Assembly (NCBI RefSeq): GCF_000002235.5
Contig: NW_022145611.1
Coordinates: 8,376,242-8,440,241, forward strand
Length of the DNA: 64,000 nucleotides
Source of the DNA: Strongylocentrotus purpuratus
Lineage: Eukaryota > Echinodermata > Echinoidea > Camarodonta > Strongylocentrotidae
Direction: 5' to 3'
How positions within the stretch are numbered: the stretch's first letter is position 1; every line of letters begins with the position of its first letter. The translations under genes were made by a program, and so were the position numbers. Shown here piece after piece: positions 62,233-64,000 of this stretch. The notes beneath the pieces were generated by a model, which was not told the DNA's origin, did no database searches, and saw nothing but the letters and a program-made list of their open reading frames with translations.

Positions 62233-63397
62233 TTGGGTCATATTTACCAAAAATAACCATATCAGTATTAATACTGCTCTTCCTAAGGGCCCTGCATTAT
62301 TATTACCCCAGCAATTGCCAGATATCCATTTACACCTGGGTGGAGAGTGGCAAATGTGGATTAATGCCTTGCCAAAAGATGTTAGTGCCGGGCTGAGATT
62401 GGAACCCTCAACTCTGGGATTGAGAGTCAAGTGAATGAACCACTATACTACGACACATCTTGCATGTACACAATTTTGGAGCATTATATTTCAGATACAA
62501 ATTATTTCTAACACTCATGTCAGAATTGTAGGGAAATCACTGTCTACATTTTAAGTATACAAGTTCAAGTAAATGAAATTCACAATGATCTCCTTTTAAC
62601 TTTACAGTACACTCAAAGAAGACATCGCTGATTACTTTGCCATCAATGCTAACATGATACAAGTACTTACAGTAAGTACAATGGCATCAGTTATTTCGTA
62701 GTTTTACATTATCAAACCTTATTACCTTTTCATTAAAGCCCTTCTCACATTAGAATCACGCCAAATGAACATTCAGTAGGTGAAAGCATGGAAGCTTGAG
62801 ACTATCAGTCATATTTTATTATTTTTTATCATGCTCCATGGATTTTCATCATGTAGCTCTTACAAAGAAATTAATGTAAGAGCTCTCCAGCTTAACATAA
62901 ACGATGATAATGGATATTTTTATTTGTCCATAATAATAATTCCAGCTTATATAATTATCTTCACCATGCTAAATGATCCCATGTCGGCGTCGTTATTACA
63001 TCAAGCCCTTAAAGGCTCTTTTCCCTGACTAGTAGATATCATTGCCTATCTGTCGATAATTTTTCTCGCTTAAAAGAGCATATATTTTTCGTTCATATAA
63101 ATCATTGGCGTTAATTTGAACCGACGGATCCGTACAGTAATATATATTACGGATTCAGTGGTTCATTATAACGCCGACTAAAAAGAAATCCCTTTTTTTA
63201 CGGGTATCTTTAGGTCTGTGGCTTTATGATTTAAATGCTTTAACTGATTATCGAGGACTAAAATGAAGCAACCTCTTTTGAAATAAAAACCTTTTTTCCA
63301 GGTATCTGGTAGTCCAGCCGAGGTACAATTCCAGTTACAAGATACAATTGACTCTGAGGTTGATATAGAAAATGTTGCTGCAGATATGCTAAGACAG
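49930..63397 (+). CDS. EGF-repeat / VWC extracellular protein, 15 exons, 3' end outside window
   Basis: Fifteen exons joined at AG/GT sites give one open frame of 534 codons. Ten junctions are phase 1, then three phase 2, then one phase 0, and the last donor at 63,398 points to further exons past the window. Domain order by residue: signal peptide about 1-25; complete EGFs at 36-66, 78-106, 144-180, 188-222, 228-262, 295-331, 336-372 and 378-414; EGFs that end after cysteine 4 at 107-142 and 267-293; a VWC domain at 421-455; an acidic loop and an alpha/beta region at 457-534. The protein should be secreted or be the ectodomain of a membrane receptor or ligand. The order EGF, VWC, alpha/beta module is that of Jagged/Serrate ligands, but there is no MNNL or DSL domain. 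I do not recognise a specific named gene. Fibropellin is less likely because no CUB domain is visible so far. Exons are 45-204 bp and introns about 0.4-1.8 kb. Confidence 0.9.
50905..51042 (+). CDS. Exon 2: EGF domain 1
   Basis: 138 bp, acceptor TTCCTTACAG, donor GTAAAT, phase 1 to phase 1. Six cysteines in EGF spacing: CASHPC, CENGGTC, then CRC and a terminal C before EV. It carries both the O-glucose motif C1-x-S-x-P-C2 (CASHPC) and the O-fucose motif C2-x4-T-C3 (CENGGTC). A short Ser/Thr-rich linker (PVSST) follows before the intron. Confidence 0.95.
51598..51801 (+). CDS. Exon 3: EGF domain 2 plus a calcium-binding EGF half
   Basis: 204 bp, phase 1 to phase 1. The first 32 or so codons encode a complete EGF ([11 protein letters not shown] ... 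[12 protein letters not shown]), without the Notch-type O-fucose site. The remainder begins DVNEC, the calcium-binding EGF signature, and includes [10 protein letters not shown], which fits the Asp/Asn beta-hydroxylation pattern C-x-N-x4-Y-x-C. The second module stops one codon after its fourth cysteine, at donor G|GTATGA. Exon 4 starts a new complete EGF, so cysteines 5 and 6 are missing from this module unless a tiny exon was overlooked in the 743-bp intron. I saw no candidate there with two suitable cysteines. Confidence 0.9.
52545..52670 (+). CDS. Exon 4: EGF domain
   Basis: 126 bp, exactly 42 codons, acceptor ATCACAG and donor GTAAGT, phase 1 on both sides. It encodes one complete EGF with six cysteines ([26 protein letters not shown]). 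The O-fucose motif CHNGGTC is present. The C1-C2 loop is one residue too long for the O-glucose motif. Confidence 0.95.
53358..53917. mobile_element. About 560-bp inverted-repeat element in intron 4
   Basis: AAAGTCCCTCTCACA at the left (53,361-53,375) and TGTGAGAGGGGCTTT at the right (53,898-53,912) are inverted repeats with one difference. Inner parts also pair loosely: GAGTTGGACCCGCGCTGG against GCACTGGGTCCAGCTC. The interior is unusually rich in ACGAGT and ACTCGT words, unlike the surrounding intron. The target duplication is unclear. No transposase frame. Confidence 0.7.
53994..54119 (+). CDS. Exon 5: EGF domain
   Basis: 126 bp, 42 codons, acceptor ACCCAG, donor GTAAGA, phase 1 on both sides. 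It encodes one complete EGF with a longer C1-C2 loop (CRSVANMC), O-fucose motif CLNGGTC, then CYC and LPGFQGQHC. Its acceptor lies only about 75 bp downstream of the right end of a terminal-inverted-repeat element (53,358-53,917), so the element ends close to the presumed branch-point region. Confidence 0.95.
54292..54549. mobile_element. 258-bp hAT-like MITE with internal poly-C, intron 5
   Basis: The ends CAGAGGCGTCGCTA and TAGTGACGTCTCTG are inverted repeats with two differences. Ends of the CAG-x-GGCG type are frequent in hAT-derived MITEs (established for that superfamily), but no 8-bp target duplication could be read. It carries a run of 17 C at 54,484-54,500 near its right end. Confidence 0.7.
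54550..55489. other. Rest of intron 5
   Basis: AT-rich with a GATGAT run near 54,770 and TTATTATT repeats around 55,140. No EGF-like exon was found here. Confidence 0.7.
55490..55609 (+). CDS. Exon 6: EGF domain
   Basis: 120 bp, 40 codons, acceptor GATACAG, donor GTAAGT, phase 1 on both sides. It encodes one complete EGF: CQTITC, CQNGGTC (O-fucose motif), CIC and PPLYSGLQC. The acceptor has a weaker pyrimidine tract than its neighbours. Confidence 0.93.
   Translation: MYVRPLRAKMAALVRSHVIKQHHAYVRPYIAVCNVTYRC
56535..56615 (+). CDS. Exon 7: EGF half-domain (cysteines 1-4 only)
   Basis: 81 bp, 27 codons, acceptor CCTTTTCAG and a strong donor GTGAGT, phase 1 on both sides, so it could be skipped without a frame change. 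It encodes CDSSPC (O-glucose motif), then ATC and FLC, and ends one residue after cysteine 4. Exon 8 begins a new complete EGF. Reading on through the donor, the codon where cysteine 5 should stand is CGT, and where cysteine 6 might stand is TTT, each one change from TGT. This looks like an EGF that lost its last third, the donor now lying in the old cysteine-5 codon (inference). Confidence 0.75.
56616..58377. other. Intron 7, 1.76 kb
   Basis: Searched by eye for the missing cysteine-5/cysteine-6 part of the exon 7 EGF. None was found. Contains an (AT)n run at 57,112-57,131. Confidence 0.65.
58378..58500 (+). CDS. Exon 8: EGF domain
   Basis: 123 bp, 41 codons, acceptor CCAATGTAG, donor GTAAGT, phase 1 on both sides. 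It encodes one complete EGF: CVKDPC, CQHGGTC (O-fucose motif), CEC and AEDYQGLLC. It follows a 1.76-kb intron, the longest inside the coding region. Confidence 0.95.
58919..58990 (+). pseudogene. Decayed EGF exon, partial copy of exon 9
   Basis: These 72 bases align without gaps to the first 72 bases of exon 9 (59,418-59,489), with roughly three quarters of positions identical by eye. The alignment begins exactly at the exon boundary, but the acceptor AG reads AA here. Translated in the exon 9 frame it gives KEPCLDG and later GYLHTKK followed by a stop, against KEPCLNGG and GYQC in exon 9. The last 54 bases of the exon, with cysteines 4 to 6, have no counterpart. It is best read as a tandem exon duplicate that has died. 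It is not part of the gene model. Confidence 0.85.
59418..59543 (+). CDS. Exon 9: EGF domain
   Basis: 126 bp, 42 codons, acceptor TCCACAG, donor GTAAGT, phase 1 on both sides. It encodes one complete EGF: CSKEPC, CLNGGTC (O-fucose motif), CLC and [10 protein letters not shown] degenerate copy of its first half lies about 0.5 kb upstream. Confidence 0.95.
60054..60179 (+). CDS. Exon 10: EGF domain, last before VWC
   Basis: 126 bp, 42 codons, acceptor ACAATGTAG, donor GTAAGT, phase 1 on both sides. It encodes one complete EGF with both glycosylation motifs: CTSNPC (O-glucose) and CENGGTC (O-fucose), then CIC and QQGYRGTQC. The pyrimidine-rich intron end contains long CT and CCCTC tracts. Confidence 0.95.
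60733..60799 (+). CDS. Exon 11: first part of VWC domain
   Basis: 67 bp, entered in phase 1 and left in phase 2, acceptor TTTTGCAG, donor GTAAGC. It encodes [17 protein letters not shown] and then EDCNM, with the next cysteine codon split across the intron. The pattern C, x3, G-V-x-F, x2, G, x6, C-N-x-C is that of the first half of a von Willebrand C domain. It is close to the equivalent stretch in Jagged ligands as I remember it (DCNTC). Confidence 0.85.
61326..61370 (+). CDS. Exon 12: second part of VWC domain
   Basis: 45-bp microexon, phase 2 on both sides, acceptor CTTGCAG, donor GTATGT. The split codon TG|C completes a cysteine and gives [15 protein letters not shown], so the joined VWC core reads C-N-M-C-H-C, x5, C, x4, C. 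Restoring a cysteine at the junction and keeping the frame strongly supports this small exon. Jagged VWC domains likewise end in W-C-G, and here the order is F-C-G. Confidence 0.85.
61843..61917 (+). CDS. Exon 13: start of alpha/beta module with acidic loop
   Basis: 75 bp, phase 2 on both sides, acceptor CTTGCAG, donor GTAAGT. It encodes [11 protein letters not shown], a likely beta strand, then TNSNEN, four Asp and EEFS. The acidic run is encoded by a short (GAT)n tract, so its length may vary between alleles. It begins the non-EGF part that continues in exons 14 and 15. Confidence 0.8.
62203..62460 (-). mobile_element. tRNA-derived SINE, same family as at 7.1 kb, reversed
   Basis: Read on the minus strand it has a tRNA-like head (box A like TAGTATAGTGG, box B degraded to GGTTCCAATCT), then TTGGCAAGGCATTAATCCAC, GCCACTCTCCACCCAGG and GCTGGGGTAATAATAATGC, and ends in an (ATT)n tail at 62,203-62,228. 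It lies in intron 13 of the EGF gene, antisense to it. The box B change suggests an older or inactive copy. Confidence 0.8.
62608..62671 (+). CDS. Exon 14: alpha/beta module, helix and strand
   Basis: 64 bp, entered in phase 2 and left in phase 0, acceptor TTTACAG, donor GTAAGT. It encodes [18 protein letters not shown] followed by QVLT: an amphipathic helix and a strand in the order seen in SEA-like and ferredoxin-like extracellular domains. Jagged ligands have a similarly placed helix and strand after their VWC region (established architecture, similarity judged by eye). Confidence 0.75.
63302..63397 (+). CDS. Exon 15: alpha/beta module, last exon in window
   Basis: 96 bp, 32 codons, phase 0 on both sides, acceptor TTTTTTCCAG, donor GTAAGA. 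It encodes [17 protein letters not shown], then [15 protein letters not shown]. The run G-S-x-A-E-V-Q-F-Q-L is a strand, and [10 protein letters not shown] a closing helix. No cysteines, transmembrane segment or stop is seen. The remaining 600 bases of the window show no further exon that I can support, so the gene continues to the right. Confidence 0.8.
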
Positions 63398-64000
63398 GTA
63401 AGAGAAATGTACATATTTTTTATATGAAGCTATTAACATAAAACTTTAATTATGCCAAAAGAAATAAAGAAAATTAAGTAAGATATAAACAAGAAGAATA
63501 GTACAAATAATGATGAAGTTATCTGAATCGTATAAGTTGGGCGAGCTGTACATGGTAAAAAGTTTCTATTGAGACGTCATCATTTTCCGAAATTTTGCAA
63601 TTTTCCATACCGATCGTAAGACTTAACGTTCAGTTTTAATGATAACAATATATTGCATTGATACAGCGTATTACAGGAATACTCCAATGAAAGTTTTTTC
63701 CTTATCACCTTGGAAAACTTTCAGTTCGTATTCTTCTTCCATGTACCCACCTCTTTCCCTCCTGTCATTTTCTTGTCCACTACTAAAAATAATCCGCGAT
63801 AGTGCTAGGGCGGGATGTCAGACCCACTTTCATCTCTTAGCCTGTGTGCTCTTAGACTGTGTGCTACTTCGATACAATTGCAAGCAACTTGGTCACGGCA
63901 AAATTGTTCAAGTTACAAACATAATTCTAATCAGTTAGAGTACTTATTTCCAGAATATATTAATCCAGAAATGCTAGGACACATGTTATTCTCATTCGAT

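Noticed and set aside
49930-63397. Naming the gene fibropellin, Notch or Jagged
   Set aside because: No CUB or avidin-like part, no LNR repeats and no DSL domain are visible, and the 3' end is missing.

Overview
The window reads as animal nuclear DNA, most likely from an echinoderm and probably a sea urchin. The base composition is AT-rich. It is dense in (CT)n, (GA)n, (TAG)n and poly-G/poly-C tracts, and it carries tRNA-derived SINEs whose bodies resemble repeats I associate with sea urchins (inference from memory, not a search). It also holds one EGF-repeat gene built as one module per exon with phase-1 introns. No bacterial, plasmid or viral gene organisation is present.

Positions 1 to about 49,850 contain no coding sequence I can support. 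This 50-kb stretch holds simple repeats, two minisatellites with periods near 16 bp, several two- or three-copy tandem duplications, a diverged array of 210-240-bp units (17.0-18.3 kb), and many short non-autonomous DNA transposons and SINEs. The clearest piece is a tandem duplication at 9.6-10.8 kb. One copy carries three insertions (a GAA-tailed fragment with an 8-bp site duplication, a 366-bp element with TTAA duplications, and a 133-bp element with TA duplications). The neighbouring copy keeps all three sites empty, so the element boundaries can be read directly. A second TTAA element of 532 bp with 22-bp inverted ends lies at 18.4-18.95 kb. Two motif groups suggest promoters or enhancers: an E-box plus CCAAT pair near 3.1 kb and a perfect RFX X-box near 6.8 kb.

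From 49,930 to the right edge runs one multi-exon gene on the plus strand. Fifteen coding exons join in a single open frame of 534 codons with consistent phases, and the gene continues beyond the window. The product starts with a signal peptide, then has eight complete EGF domains and two EGF domains that stop after the fourth cysteine. A von Willebrand C (VWC) domain split over two exons follows, then a small alpha/beta region that resembles the membrane-proximal part of Jagged/Serrate ligands or a SEA-like fold. Seven of the eight complete EGFs have the O-fucose motif and three EGF modules have the O-glucose motif, as in Notch and its ligands, but no DSL domain is seen. A decayed copy of an EGF exon lies in the intron before exon 9. 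The introns carry at least two MITE-like insertions and several poly-G/poly-C runs.

Coordinates of exons are from direct reading of splice sites and frame. Names of repeat families and the organism are inferences.
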